NCBI RefSeq assembly: GCF_006970445.1
Contig: NZ_CP033877.1
Span: 4,286,750-4,350,749, forward strand
Source: Stenotrophomonas maltophilia
GTDB taxonomy: Bacteria > Pseudomonadota > Gammaproteobacteria > Xanthomonadales > Xanthomonadaceae
Direction of reading: 5' to 3'
DNA: 64,000 bases
The notes beneath the pieces were generated by a model. That model searched no databases. It was not told the origin of the DNA and saw only the letters and a list, made by a program, of their open reading frames with translations. The position numbers and the translations under genes were made by a program. Positions 25,673 through 34,339 of this stretch are shown here, piece after piece; positions within the stretch are counted from its first letter, which is position 1, and each line of letters starts with the position of its first letter.

Positions 25673-26661
25673 AGCAGGAGCAGTTCGTCGCCCGCTACCA
25701 GCAGGAATGGCAGGACCTGGAACACTGGCTGCTGCTGCGCGCCGGTGCTTCACGCCGCACGCGGCGCAAGGCCAGCGCGCTGGCGCTGGACGATACCGCC
25801 TTCCCGCAGCGCTACCGGCGCCTGTGCCAGCAACTGGCGCTGGCCCGCGAGCGCGGCTACAGCCCGCAGCTGGTTCAGCGCCTGCAGCAGTTGATGCAGC
25901 AGGGCCACAGCGTGCTGTACCGCACGCCGCCGACGCGCTGGCGCGGTGCACTGGAATTCCTGGTGGCCGACTTCCCGCTGCTGGTGCGCAGCCAGGCGCG
26001 CAGCATGTGGGTGGCGCTGGCGATGTTCGCGCTGCCGGCGGTGGCCTGCTTCGTGCTGGTGCAGGTCTTCCCGGACCTGATCCACATGGTGATGGACAAC
26101 CGCCAGATCGCCGAGATGGAGCGCATGTACGATCCGGCCGCCGAGCGCCTCGGGCGCGACAGCGGCACCGATTGGATGATGTTCGGCCACTACGTCATGA
26201 ACAACATCAGCATCGCCCTGCGTACCTTCGCCAGCGGCCTGCTGGCCGGCCTGGGCACGCTGCTGGTACTGCTGTTCAACGGCGTGACCATCGGTGCGGT
26301 GGCCGGCCACCTGCAGCACATCGGCCACGGTAGCCCGTTCTGGCGCTTCGTGGTCGGCCATGGCGCCTTCGAGTTGACCGCGATCGTGATCGCCGGCGGT
26401 GCCGGCCTGCAGCTGGGCATGAAACTACTGGCACCCGGCCGGCGCAGCCGCCTGGATGCGCTGGTCGAGGGCGGCCGCATCGGTGCCCGCCTGTGCCTGG
26501 GCGTGGCGTTCATGCTGCTGGTGGCCGCCTTCATCGAGGCCTTCTGGTCGTCGATTGCCGAAGTGCCGGCGTGGGGCAAGTTCAGCGTGGCCGGCGTGCT
26601 GTGGGCCGGTGTGCTGCTGTGGCTGTGGCGCGGCGGACGCAGAGGCGGCAATGCGAATTGA
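25669..26661 (+). CDS. SpoIIM-like (stage II sporulation protein M family) membrane protein
   Basis: A 330-residue polytopic protein with at least five membrane segments after a cytoplasmic N-terminal domain of about 110 residues. The core 'FGHYVMNNISIALRTFASGL' and 'GTLLVLLFNGVTIGAVAGH', then 'VVGHGAFELTAIVIAGGAG', match the SpoIIM superfamily. This organism does not sporulate; in such bacteria the family is tied to RDD and MoxR clusters. It starts in the RDD stop and overlaps the next gene by 11 bases. Confidence 0.85.
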   Translation: MKQEQFVARYQQEWQDLEHWLLLRAGASRRTRRKASALALDDTAFPQRYRRLCQQLALARERGYSPQLVQRLQQLMQQGHSVLYRTPPTRWRGALEFLVADFPLLVRSQARSMWVALAMFALPAVACFVLVQVFPDLIHMVMDNRQIAEMERMYDPAAERLGRDSGTDWMMFGHYVMNNISIALRTFASGLLAGLGTLLVLLFNGVTIGAVAGHLQHIGHGSPFWRFVVGHGAFELTAIVIAGGAGLQLGMKLLAPGRRSRLDALVEGGRIGARLCLGVAFMLLVAAFIEAFWSSIAEVPAWGKFSVAGVLWAGVLLWLWRGGRRGGNAN

Positions 26662-28267
26662 CCGCCTGGACGTGGTGCTGCGCGCACGCAGTGGCTGGGA
26701 AGCGATGGAGCTGGGCAGCGCCCTGTCGCGCCGCCACGCACGTGCGGTATGGGGCAGCTGGCTGCTGGCCAGCGCACCGCTGTTCGTGATCTTCAACGCG
26801 CTGGGCTGGTGGCTGGATGCGTTCGGCTGGGCCTGGCTGGCGATGTGGTGGTGCAAGCCGCTGTTCGAACGAGCGCCGCTGTACGTGCTGTCGCGCGGCA
26901 TCTTCGGCGAGCCGGTCGGTACGCTGGCGGCGCTGCGCGCGCAACGCAGCTGGGGCAACAGCGGATTCTGGGGCTATCTGGGCTGGCGCCGTTTCAGCGT
27001 GCTGCGCAGCCTGTGCCTGCCGGTGAACCTGCTGGAAGGCAATGCGCCGGCCCAGCGCGGCGCACGCCGCCGCGCCGTGGTCGCCGGTGCCGCGGGCGCC
27101 GCTGTCGTGCTGACCGTGGCCTGCATGGCCTTTGAAGCGGTGCTGGTGTCCGGCGCAATCGGCGCGGTGTTCATGTTCATGCCACTGGAGCTGATGTCCG
27201 AATCGTGGCGGGCCGCATGGGACATGATCGGCCAGGACACGCCTGCATGGGCGCGGCTGGGCTTCAACCTGGCGTGCTGGCTGGCGTCGGTGCTGATCGG
27301 GCCGTTCTACGTCGGCGCCGGCTTCGGCCTGTACTTGAACCGGCGCACCCAGATGGAAGCCTGGGACGTGGAGATCGCCCTGCGCCGCCTGCGCGAGCGG
27401 CTGCTGCCGGCGGCGTCGACACTGGCCCTGCTGCTGTGCCTGGCACTGCCGCTGGTGTCCATGCCGGTGCATGCGCAGGACGCGCAGACGGTCGCGGAGC
27501 AGGCAGACGATGCCGACGAGGACGAAGACAGCGCGGAGGAACCCGCCACCGCGGCGAACGATCCGGCCAATGCACCGGCCATGATCTTCGGTGCGGCGCC
27601 AGTGGACACCGCCGGTTTCCGCCAGGCGGTGAACCGCGCCTATGAAGACCCGCTGCAGCGCCCGACCCGCCAGGTCACGCGCTGGAAGCCGATCGAACAG
27701 GCCGAGGAAAAGAAGAAGGAAGACACGTCGCCGCAGGGCGACAGCAGCAACAAGGGCGAGCGCAGCAACCGCAAGGCCGGCATCGCCTGGTTGGCGCGCC
27801 TGGCCGAGTGGGGCCTGTGGGGCCTGCTGGGCGTCCTGCTGCTGGTGCTGCTGTTGACCGCACGGCTGTGGCTGCCGTGGCTGCGCGGCAGTGGCCGGCG
27901 CAAGGCCGACGCTGCACCGCAGGTGGTGGAGGAACAGGTGGAGCTGCCGGTGGTGCTGCCGCCGGACGTGGCCACCCAGGCCGGCCTGCTGTGGGATCAG
28001 GGCCGGCCGCGGCAGGCGCTGGCCCTGCTGTACCGCGCCAGCGTGCGCACGGTGGGCGAACGCAGTGGTATCGCGCTTCCGCCCGGTGCCACCGAAGCGC
28101 AATGCCTGCGCGCCTCGCGGCGTATGCCCGATGCCACCGACCGTGACCTGTTCGCGCGCATCGTGCGCATGTGGCAGTACGCCGCCTACGGTGGCCGCCT
28201 GCCCAGCCGCGCCGATTTCGATGCATTGGCCGATACCCTGCGCCAGCAGTACAGGTGGCTGGCATGA
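26651..28267 (+). CDS. Multipass membrane protein with DUF4129-like C-terminal domain
   Basis: A 538-residue protein. The N-terminal 270 residues carry about four to five membrane segments. A further hydrophobic stretch ends in 'MPVHAQD', followed by an acidic low-complexity linker ('DADEDEDSAEEPAT'), another membrane helix near residue 400 ('LLGVLLLVLLLTARLWLP') and a C-terminal domain with 'ALALLYRASVRTV' and 'WQYAAYGGRLPSRADFDALA' like DUF4129. The internal 'SMPVHAQD' looks like a signal-peptide end, so it may be a fusion of two ancestral proteins. The start ATG overlaps the end of the SpoIIM-like gene by 11 bases. Confidence 0.75.
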   Translation: MRIDRLDVVLRARSGWEAMELGSALSRRHARAVWGSWLLASAPLFVIFNALGWWLDAFGWAWLAMWWCKPLFERAPLYVLSRGIFGEPVGTLAALRAQRSWGNSGFWGYLGWRRFSVLRSLCLPVNLLEGNAPAQRGARRRAVVAGAAGAAVVLTVACMAFEAVLVSGAIGAVFMFMPLELMSESWRAAWDMIGQDTPAWARLGFNLACWLASVLIGPFYVGAGFGLYLNRRTQMEAWDVEIALRRLRERLLPAASTLALLLCLALPLVSMPVHAQDAQTVAEQADDADEDEDSAEEPATAANDPANAPAMIFGAAPVDTAGFRQAVNRAYEDPLQRPTRQVTRWKPIEQAEEKKKEDTSPQGDSSNKGERSNRKAGIAWLARLAEWGLWGLLGVLLLVLLLTARLWLPWLRGSGRRKADAAPQVVEEQVELPVVLPPDVATQAGLLWDQGRPRQALALLYRASVRTVGERSGIALPPGATEAQCLRASRRMPDATDRDLFARIVRMWQYAAYGGRLPSRADFDALADTLRQQYRWLA

Positions 28268-29448
28268 GCCCGCGCCTGTTCTGGTCGCTGCTGCTGGGTG
28301 GGCTGGTGCTGTTCGGCGTACCGCTGACGATCCTTTACCTGCGCACGCACGAACGCGTGACCGAGACCGTGCAGCTGCCGCCGCAGGGCGAAGCGGGCTA
28401 CAACCCGCTGTACGTGCTCGGCCAGGCCCTGCGTGCCGATGGCATCGACGTGCACTCGCGGCCCCGATTGGACCTGCAGCAGATGGCGCTGGGCCCGCAC
28501 GATACGGTGGTGCTGCTGCAGGACAGCAGCGAACTGCCGGCGCCGGCGGCCAGGGCCCTGCTGGACTGGGTCGGCGGCGGTGGCCATCTGCTGGTGCGCA
28601 CGCCGCCACCGGCCGAGGACGACGCCAGCAGCACGCAGGGGCCGCTGCTGGACCAGCTGGGCGTGGACAGCCTGTACCAGCAAAGCGACTGCCAGCCGTT
28701 CCACGTCATCGACGATCCCAGCCATGTGGAATTCTGCGGCGGCCGTCGCTTCACGCTGGGCTTTGCCGCCAGCGCGCAGGCCGAACGACGCTGGGGCAAC
28801 GAGCGCAACCTGGTGTTCGCGCGACTGCGCCATGGCCAGGGCAGGGTGAGCGTGCTGGCCGACATGGAATTCATGCGCGGCGAGGTGGACTCGCCGGCGG
28901 CACGCCTGGCGTCGGCTGCGGGCAAGGCCAGCGACGGCCTGCACGATCTCTCGCACCGCGACCTGACCCGTTACCTGCTCGATCCGAACTACGGAAAGGG
29001 CGTTTTCTGGCTGGTCTACGCCAGCCGCCCGCCGTCGCTGTGGGCGCGCCTGTTCTACCAGGGCTGGCCGGTGTGGGCGCCGCTGCTGCTGGCGCTGCTG
29101 GGCTGGCTGTGGGGCCGTTCGCAACGCTTCGGCAGCCGCCTGCCGTCGCCGGTGCTGGAGCGTCGCTCGCTGCTGGAACACGTACGTGCCAGCGGCGAGC
29201 TGCTGCTGCGTTTCGGACACGGCGCGCGCCTGTACGACGCCGTGCTCGCCCTGTTCCTGCATCGCCTGCGCCTGCGCGCACCGGTGGCCGCCGCACTGGA
29301 GGGCGCACCGCGCGAACAGGCCATCGCCGAACTGCTGAAGTGGCCGCAAGGCCGCGTTGCCAGCGTGCTCACGCCACCTCCGCCGCACGATTCCTCCGCC
29401 CTGCGCGAGCGCATCCGCTTGCTGCTCCAGATGAGATCCCTGCTATGA
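28264..29448 (+). CDS. DUF4350 domain protein of MoxR cluster
   Basis: A 394-residue protein with an N-terminal membrane helix (residues about 5-25), an extracytoplasmic DUF4350-like domain beginning 'GEAGYNPLYVLGQALRADGI' with 'DTVVLLQDSS', a second membrane helix near residue 275 ('WAPLLLALLGWLWG') and a cytoplasmic tail ('SLLEHVRASGELLLRFG'). It precedes the MoxR ATPase, sharing a 4-base overlap. Function unknown; the fold resembles a glutamine-amidotransferase-like domain used for ligand binding. Confidence 0.8.
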   Translation: MSPRLFWSLLLGGLVLFGVPLTILYLRTHERVTETVQLPPQGEAGYNPLYVLGQALRADGIDVHSRPRLDLQQMALGPHDTVVLLQDSSELPAPAARALLDWVGGGGHLLVRTPPPAEDDASSTQGPLLDQLGVDSLYQQSDCQPFHVIDDPSHVEFCGGRRFTLGFAASAQAERRWGNERNLVFARLRHGQGRVSVLADMEFMRGEVDSPAARLASAAGKASDGLHDLSHRDLTRYLLDPNYGKGVFWLVYASRPPSLWARLFYQGWPVWAPLLLALLGWLWGRSQRFGSRLPSPVLERRSLLEHVRASGELLLRFGHGARLYDAVLALFLHRLRLRAPVAAALEGAPREQAIAELLKWPQGRVASVLTPPPPHDSSALRERIRLLLQMRSLL

Positions 29449-30431
29449 CCGAAGTCCCCGAGCTGCCGGCGGCCGCCAATGCCCGCCTGATTGAACGCGT
29501 CGATGCCATCCGCGATGCCATCGGCCACGCCTTCATCGGCCAGGCCGAAGTGCTGGACCAGATCCTGGTGGCGCTGTTGGCCGGTGGCCACGTGCTGATC
29601 GAGGGCGTGCCCGGTCTGGGCAAGACCCTGCTGGTGCGTGCGCTGGCACAGGCCCTGGAACTGGATTACGGCCGCGTGCAGTTCACCCCCGACCTGATGC
29701 CCAGCGACGTCAGTGGCCACGCGGTGTACGACCCGAAGAGCGAGAGCTTCAAGATCCGCCGCGGCCCGGTGTTCACCAACCTGCTGCTGGCCGACGAGAT
29801 CAATCGTGCGCCGGCCAAGACCCAGTCGGCACTGCTGGAAGTGATGCAGGAAGGCCAGGTGACCATCGAAGGCAAGGCCTTCACCCTGGCACCGCCGTTC
29901 ATGGCGCTGGCCACGCAGAACCCGCTGGAGCAGGAAGGCACCTACCCGTTGCCGGAAGCACAGCTGGATCGTTTCCTGCTGAAGGTGCTGATCGACTACC
30001 CGCAGCTGGAGGACGAGAAGCGCATGGTGACCGCGATCACCAGTGGCCGTGCCGCCAGCGATTTCGACCTGAGCCAGGTGCCACGTGTACTGGGGGCTGG
30101 CGAGCTGCTGGAACTGCAGCGCGCGACCGCGGCGATCACCGTCGATGACGAAGTGATCGACTACGCAGTGCGCATCGTCGCGGCGACCCGCCAGTGGCCG
30201 GGCATCGCGGTCGGCGCTGGCCCGCGCGGCAGCATCGCGCTGGTGCGTGCCTCGCGCGCGCAGGCGGTGCTGGCCGGCCGCGACTTCGTCACTCCGGACG
30301 ATGTGCGCGACATCGCGCGCCCCGCGCTGCGCCACCGCATCGCGCTGGCCCCGGAACTGCAGATCGAAGGCCAGGACGCCGACGATGTACTGGGCGCGCT
30401 GCTGGCCAAGGTGGAAGCACCGCGCCGATGA
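29445..30431 (+). CDS. MoxR family AAA+ ATPase
   Basis: A 328-residue AAA+ ATPase. Walker A is 'EGVPGLGKT', Walker B is 'LLLADEINRAPAKTQSALLE', sensor 1 is 'ALATQNPLEQEGTYPLPEAQ' and the C-terminal lid includes 'GAGPRGSIALVRASRAQA'. MoxR proteins act as chaperones that activate VWA- or DUF58-containing partners, often for metal insertion or envelope stress. Its partner is very likely the adjacent DUF58 protein, whose start overlaps its stop. Confidence 0.93.
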   Translation: MTEVPELPAAANARLIERVDAIRDAIGHAFIGQAEVLDQILVALLAGGHVLIEGVPGLGKTLLVRALAQALELDYGRVQFTPDLMPSDVSGHAVYDPKSESFKIRRGPVFTNLLLADEINRAPAKTQSALLEVMQEGQVTIEGKAFTLAPPFMALATQNPLEQEGTYPLPEAQLDRFLLKVLIDYPQLEDEKRMVTAITSGRAASDFDLSQVPRVLGAGELLELQRATAAITVDDEVIDYAVRIVAATRQWPGIAVGAGPRGSIALVRASRAQAVLAGRDFVTPDDVRDIARPALRHRIALAPELQIEGQDADDVLGALLAKVEAPRR

Positions 30432-31726
30432 GGCCGGCCCCGCTGCTGCTGGCGCTGCTGCTGGCCTGGGCTGCCCTGGGCGGCCTGGTGCTGGGTGGGT
30501 TGCTGCCGCGCTGGAGCTGGGCGCTCGCGGCGCTGGCGATTGCCGTGCCGGCGCTGATGGATCTGTGGCGGCAGTCGCGGCGCCCGTCGCCGCATGTACA
30601 GCGCGAACTACCCGAAGCGCTGGCGCTGGGCGTGCGCCGCGAGGCGGCGCTGCGGTTGCAGGCAGACGCGTCGATGAGCGTAGAGGTGTTCGACCTGGTG
30701 CCCGGCGGCTGGCCGCTGGAAGCGCTGCCGCAGCGCGTGCGCCTGCAGGCGGGCACCGCTGCCACCCTGCACTATCACCTGCAGCCGCTGCAGCGTGGGC
30801 ACTTCCGCTTCGAGGGCGTGCACCTGCGCATGCGCTCGCCGTGGCGCCTGTGGTGGCAGCAACGCACGCTGCCGCCCGCGCTGGACGTGCGGGTCTATCC
30901 GAACTTCGTGCCGCTCACCCGCTTTGCGTTGTTCAGTGCCGACCAGGCCTCGCGGCTGGTTGGTGCGCACGTGAAGCGCCGCCGTGGTGAAGGCACCGAC
31001 TTCCACCAGATGCGCGAGTACCGCATCGGCGACAGCCTGCGCCAACTCGACTGGAAGGCCACCGCGCGTGCGCGCAAGCTGATCTCGCGCGAATACCAGG
31101 ACGAGAAGAACCAGCAGCTGCTGCTGATGCTCGACAGTGGCCGGCGCATGCTGGCCAGCGAAGGCGGACTCTCGCACTTCGACCACGCATTGAACGCCTC
31201 GCTGGTGGTGGCCTACCTGGCGCTGCGCCAGGGCGATGCCGCCGGCCTGTTCGCTGCTGGTGGTGAACGCCGCTGGGTGGCGCCGCAGCGCGGCATGGGC
31301 ACCGTCGAGCACCTGCTGCGCGCCAGCTACGACCTGCAGCCGCGCGCGGTGGCCACCGATTACCTGGCCGCCGCCACAGAAGTGTCGCTGCGCCAGCGCC
31401 GGCGTGCGCTGGTGATGCTGGTCAGCAACGTGCGCGACGAGGACATCGAAGACCTGCTGGCGGCGGTGCGCCTGCTGCAGCGGCGCCACCTGGTGTGCGT
31501 GGCCAGCCTGCGCGAGCGCGAGCTGGACGGCGCACTGGAGGGTGAGGTGCAGACGCTGGAGGACGCCACCCAGGCCGGTGCCGCAGCGCTGTACCTGCAG
31601 CAGCGCGCGAAGGCGCATGAAGCGCTGCGCAGCGAGAAGGTGATGGTGCTCGACGTGACCGCCGATGCCCTGCCGGGCGCGCTGGTAGAGCGCTACCTGG
31701 CGGTGAAGCGCGAAGGTCTGCTCTGA
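30428..31726 (+). CDS. DUF58 domain (VWA-like) membrane protein
   Basis: A 432-residue protein with two N-terminal membrane helices, an extracytoplasmic beta-rich part, then the DUF58 signature 'GEGTDFHQMREYRIGDSLRQ' followed by 'DWKATARARKLISREYQDE'. A von Willebrand-like metal site follows ('LLLMLDSGRRM'). It is the last gene of the cluster and the expected client or partner of the MoxR ATPase. A long array of palindromes begins 15 bases after its stop. Confidence 0.88.
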   Translation: MRPAPLLLALLLAWAALGGLVLGGLLPRWSWALAALAIAVPALMDLWRQSRRPSPHVQRELPEALALGVRREAALRLQADASMSVEVFDLVPGGWPLEALPQRVRLQAGTAATLHYHLQPLQRGHFRFEGVHLRMRSPWRLWWQQRTLPPALDVRVYPNFVPLTRFALFSADQASRLVGAHVKRRRGEGTDFHQMREYRIGDSLRQLDWKATARARKLISREYQDEKNQQLLLMLDSGRRMLASEGGLSHFDHALNASLVVAYLALRQGDAAGLFAAGGERRWVAPQRGMGTVEHLLRASYDLQPRAVATDYLAAATEVSLRQRRRALVMLVSNVRDEDIEDLLAAVRLLQRRHLVCVASLRERELDGALEGEVQTLEDATQAGAAALYLQQRAKAHEALRSEKVMVLDVTADALPGALVERYLAVKREGLL

Positions 31727-31740
31727 TACCAACGATCGCT

Positions 31741-32494
31741 CTGGTGGGTGCCAACCTTGGGTGGCACGGAACCCACAGCGCCGATCAAGCATCTACCAAC
31801 AACGGCTGCCGGCCAGCGGCCGGCACTACCCATGCAACAGCCGGCACATCTCTCTGGTGGGTGCCAACCTTGGGTGGCACGGAACCCACAGCGCCGACCA
31901 AGGTCGGCATCTACCAGCACCGGCTGCCGGCCAGCGGCCGGCACTACCCCTGCGGCAATCGGCGCATCGCTCTGGTGGGTGCCAACCTTGGGTGGCACGG
32001 AACCCACAGCGCCGACCAAGGTCGGCATCTACCAACAACGGCTGCCGGCCAGCGGCCGGCACTACCCCTGCGGCAATCGGCGCATCGCTCTGGTGGGTGC
32101 CAACCTTGGTTGGCACGGAATCCACAGCGCCGACCAAGGTCGGCATCTACCAGCACCGGCTGCCGGCCAGCGGCCGGCACTACCCCTGCAACAGCCGACG
32201 CATCGCTCTGGTGGGTGCCAACCTTGGGTGGCACGGAACCCACAGCGCCGACCAAGGTCGGCATCTACCAACAACGGCTGCCGGCCAGCGGCCGGCACTA
32301 CCCCTGCAACAACCGCTGCATCGCTCTGGTGGGTGCCAACCTTGGGTGGCACGGAACCCACAGCGCCGATCAAGCATCTACCAGCAACGGCTGCCGGCCA
32401 GCGGCCGGCACTACCCATGCAGCAGCCGGCACATCGCCCGGGTAGGTGCCAACCTTGGTTGGCACGAAACCCACAGCGCCGACCAAGGCCCGCA
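31741..32494. repeat. Tandem array of a 118-bp composite SMAG unit (6.5 copies)
   Basis: Units start at 31741, 31854, 31972, 32090, 32208, 32326 and 32439 (partial). Four internal units are exactly 118 bp; the first and sixth are 113 bp because GACCAAGGTCGG is shortened to GATCAA, which breaks one hairpin. Each full unit has three palindromes: GTGCCAACC-TTGG-GTGGCAC, GCCGACC-AA-GGTCGGC and GCCGGCC-AGC-GGCCGGC. The first is in forward and the other two in reverse GTAG orientation. The array fills the entire gap between convergent genes and touches the stop of the zinc-ribbon gene. Confidence 0.95.
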
Positions 32495-33154
32495 TCACCC
32501 CTGCAGCAATCGCCGCTGCAGCCGCTCCACCGCTCGCTGCAGCAGCACCCGGTTGCGGGCCAGCTTCATCCACTGCGGCAGGCGCGAGAACATGGAGCCA
32601 TTGGTGACGCCCGCGCGCTCGCGCAGAGGCGCGGCGGCATAATCGTGCAGTGCCTGCAGATGGGCCTCGTTGTAGGCCCACAGCACGCCCGCCGCCGTCT
32701 TTTCGACCAACCGCAGCGGCAGGCCGAAATGCGGGTCGATCGCCTCATTGCCACGCCATCGCGACAGCGTGACCTCCACCTCGCTGCTACGTCCGCACTG
32801 ACTGCAGTCCGCCGCCAGCGTCCGCAGTGGCGGCGTCGCACGTGCACGATGCACTTCAGCGCTTACCCACTTGTGGCCGCAGTAGCCGCAAGGCCGGTAG
32901 CCGCCGTAGCGCACCGGTCCCACCCAGTCACCCGGGCCACAACGACTGCAGCCGCAGCCTCCGTTCAGTGCTTCGCTGCAGCCCAGGCAGCGGAAGCGTC
33001 GCGATTCCGACGTACCCACCACCCAGCCGGGGGTATCGCAGCGGTGGCAACGCACCGCGATACGGTCGGCATAGCGCCACAGGGCGTGGCCGTCATCCAG
33101 ATGCCGACCCGGCAGCGGCGCAGGCCGCAGGTCGCGATTGCGCCGCACCGTCAT
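32495..33154 (-). CDS. Cysteine-rich zinc-ribbon protein in ygiBC-like operon
   Basis: A 219-residue soluble protein whose first 125 residues carry five Cys pairs ('CHRC', 'CLGC', 'CSRC', 'CGYC', 'CSQC'), consistent with two or more zinc ribbons. The C-terminal part is basic and helical ('LARNRVLLQRAVERLQRRLL'). No enzyme signature is seen; similar proteins are annotated as TFIIB-type zinc-ribbon proteins. The start overlaps the stop of the glutathionylspermidine synthase-like gene (ATGA), so it belongs to that operon. The stop abuts the 118-bp array. Confidence 0.75.
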   Translation of the reverse strand: MTVRRNRDLRPAPLPGRHLDDGHALWRYADRIAVRCHRCDTPGWVVGTSESRRFRCLGCSEALNGGCGCSRCGPGDWVGPVRYGGYRPCGYCGHKWVSAEVHRARATPPLRTLAADCSQCGRSSEVEVTLSRWRGNEAIDPHFGLPLRLVEKTAAGVLWAYNEAHLQALHDYAAAPLRERAGVTNGSMFSRLPQWMKLARNRVLLQRAVERLQRRLLQG

Positions 33155-34332
33155 CAGACGTAGATCCGCGTCGGCGCCTCATCAACGATCGCGTGCGGCA
33201 CGAAGCGCGCACTGTCGCGGGTGATCGCGCTGTCGTCCTCGCGGATGCCGATGCCGCAGGCGCGGTCGCCCACCACCCAGCTGCCGATCAGCGGATAGCC
33301 GCCTTCGAAGTGGGTCAGCGGATGGGCGCGCTGGATGATCGCCGGGCCATCGTAGGGACCGTCGCTGCGCTGGGTACTGCCATCGGCCAGGTGCATCTCG
33401 ATGTTGGCACCTTCGCGCGAGAACAGCGGCTTGCGCACCCAGCCCGACGCCAGCGTGCTGCCGTCGTCGAAGTGCGCTTCCAGCAGGTTCGGATGACCCA
33501 CGTTGCGCTGCCACAGCAGCGGCAGGATGCCCTTGTTGCTCAGCACCGCCTTCCAGGCCGGTTCCAGCAGCTGCACGCCCGAACCGGGCAGCGCGCGGCC
33601 GAACTCTTCGGCCATCAGGTCTTCCAGCGGATACAGCTTGAACAGCGTGCCGATCACCGAGTCGTCCAGCGCGGTGAAACGGCCATCCTCGGACAGACCG
33701 ATGTCCTCGATGGCGATGGCCTGGCCATGCAGACCGGCCTGCGAGGCGCAGTCGCGCAGGTAATCGACGGTGCCACGGTCTTCTTCGGAACTGCCCACCG
33801 CGCTGAAGTACAGCGGCGGTGGCAACTGCGTGGCCAGCTCGCCGAAACGCTCGACCAGCGCCTCGTGGATCGCGTTGAACTGGTCGGCGTGCTGCGGCAG
33901 GCGACCGGCATTGCGCTGGTCTTCCAGCCACTGCCACTGGAAGAAGCTGGCCTCGAACAGCGAGGTCGGCGTGTCGTAGTTCAGTTCGTACAGCTTGGCC
34001 GGACCGGTGCCGTCGTAGGCCAGGTCCAGGCGGCCATAGAGGTGTGGCTGGCGCTGGCGCCAGCTGTCGGCGATCCAGTCGCGGTAGTGCGACGGAATCG
34101 CCAACTGGTCCATCAACCGTTCGCTGCCGATGACATCACCGACCAGGTCCAGCGCCATCTGGTGCAGCTCGGCGCTGGGGTCTTCGATGTCCTGTTCGAT
34201 CTGGCGCAGGGTGAACGCGTAGTACGCGCTTTCATCCCAGTACGGCTGGCCGTCGATGGTGTGGAAGCGGAAACCCGCCTCTTCCGCGCGTGCCCGCCAC
34301 TGGGCACGCTCGGCAATCCGGATGCGCTGCAT
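33154..34332 (-). CDS. ygiC: Glutathionylspermidine synthase-like ATP-grasp protein (YgiC)
   Basis: A 392-residue protein of the GSP_synth (PF03738) family, covering the ATP-grasp synthetase half only; the amidase domain of GspSA is absent. Recognisable parts are 'GRLDLAYDGTGPAKLYELNY', 'DTPTSLFEASFFQWQWL', 'EPAWKAVLSNKGILPLLW' and 'KPLFSREGANIEM'. E. coli YgiC and YjfC are the counterparts and are thought to ligate a peptide-like substrate with ATP; true glutathionylspermidine synthesis has not been shown for them. It follows the DUF1190 lipoprotein gene by 7 bases, the same order as ygiB-ygiC. Confidence 0.85.
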   Translation of the reverse strand: MQRIRIAERAQWRARAEEAGFRFHTIDGQPYWDESAYYAFTLRQIEQDIEDPSAELHQMALDLVGDVIGSERLMDQLAIPSHYRDWIADSWRQRQPHLYGRLDLAYDGTGPAKLYELNYDTPTSLFEASFFQWQWLEDQRNAGRLPQHADQFNAIHEALVERFGELATQLPPPLYFSAVGSSEEDRGTVDYLRDCASQAGLHGQAIAIEDIGLSEDGRFTALDDSVIGTLFKLYPLEDLMAEEFGRALPGSGVQLLEPAWKAVLSNKGILPLLWQRNVGHPNLLEAHFDDGSTLASGWVRKPLFSREGANIEMHLADGSTQRSDGPYDGPAIIQRAHPLTHFEGGYPLIGSWVVGDRACGIGIREDDSAITRDSARFVPHAIVDEAPTRIYV

Positions 34333-34339
34333 GGGTCAG

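Noticed and set aside
31741..32494. CRISPR array
   Set aside because: Repeats are 113-118 bp, palindromic, with near-identical spacers and no cas genes nearby.
31748..33163. Long open frames through the palindrome array encoding repeated 'GCRPAAGTT'-like segments
   Set aside because: The repeats are a by-product of translating the 118-bp DNA unit (not always in the same frame); all three frames on both strands stay open because the repeat is GC-rich. Not a repeat protein.
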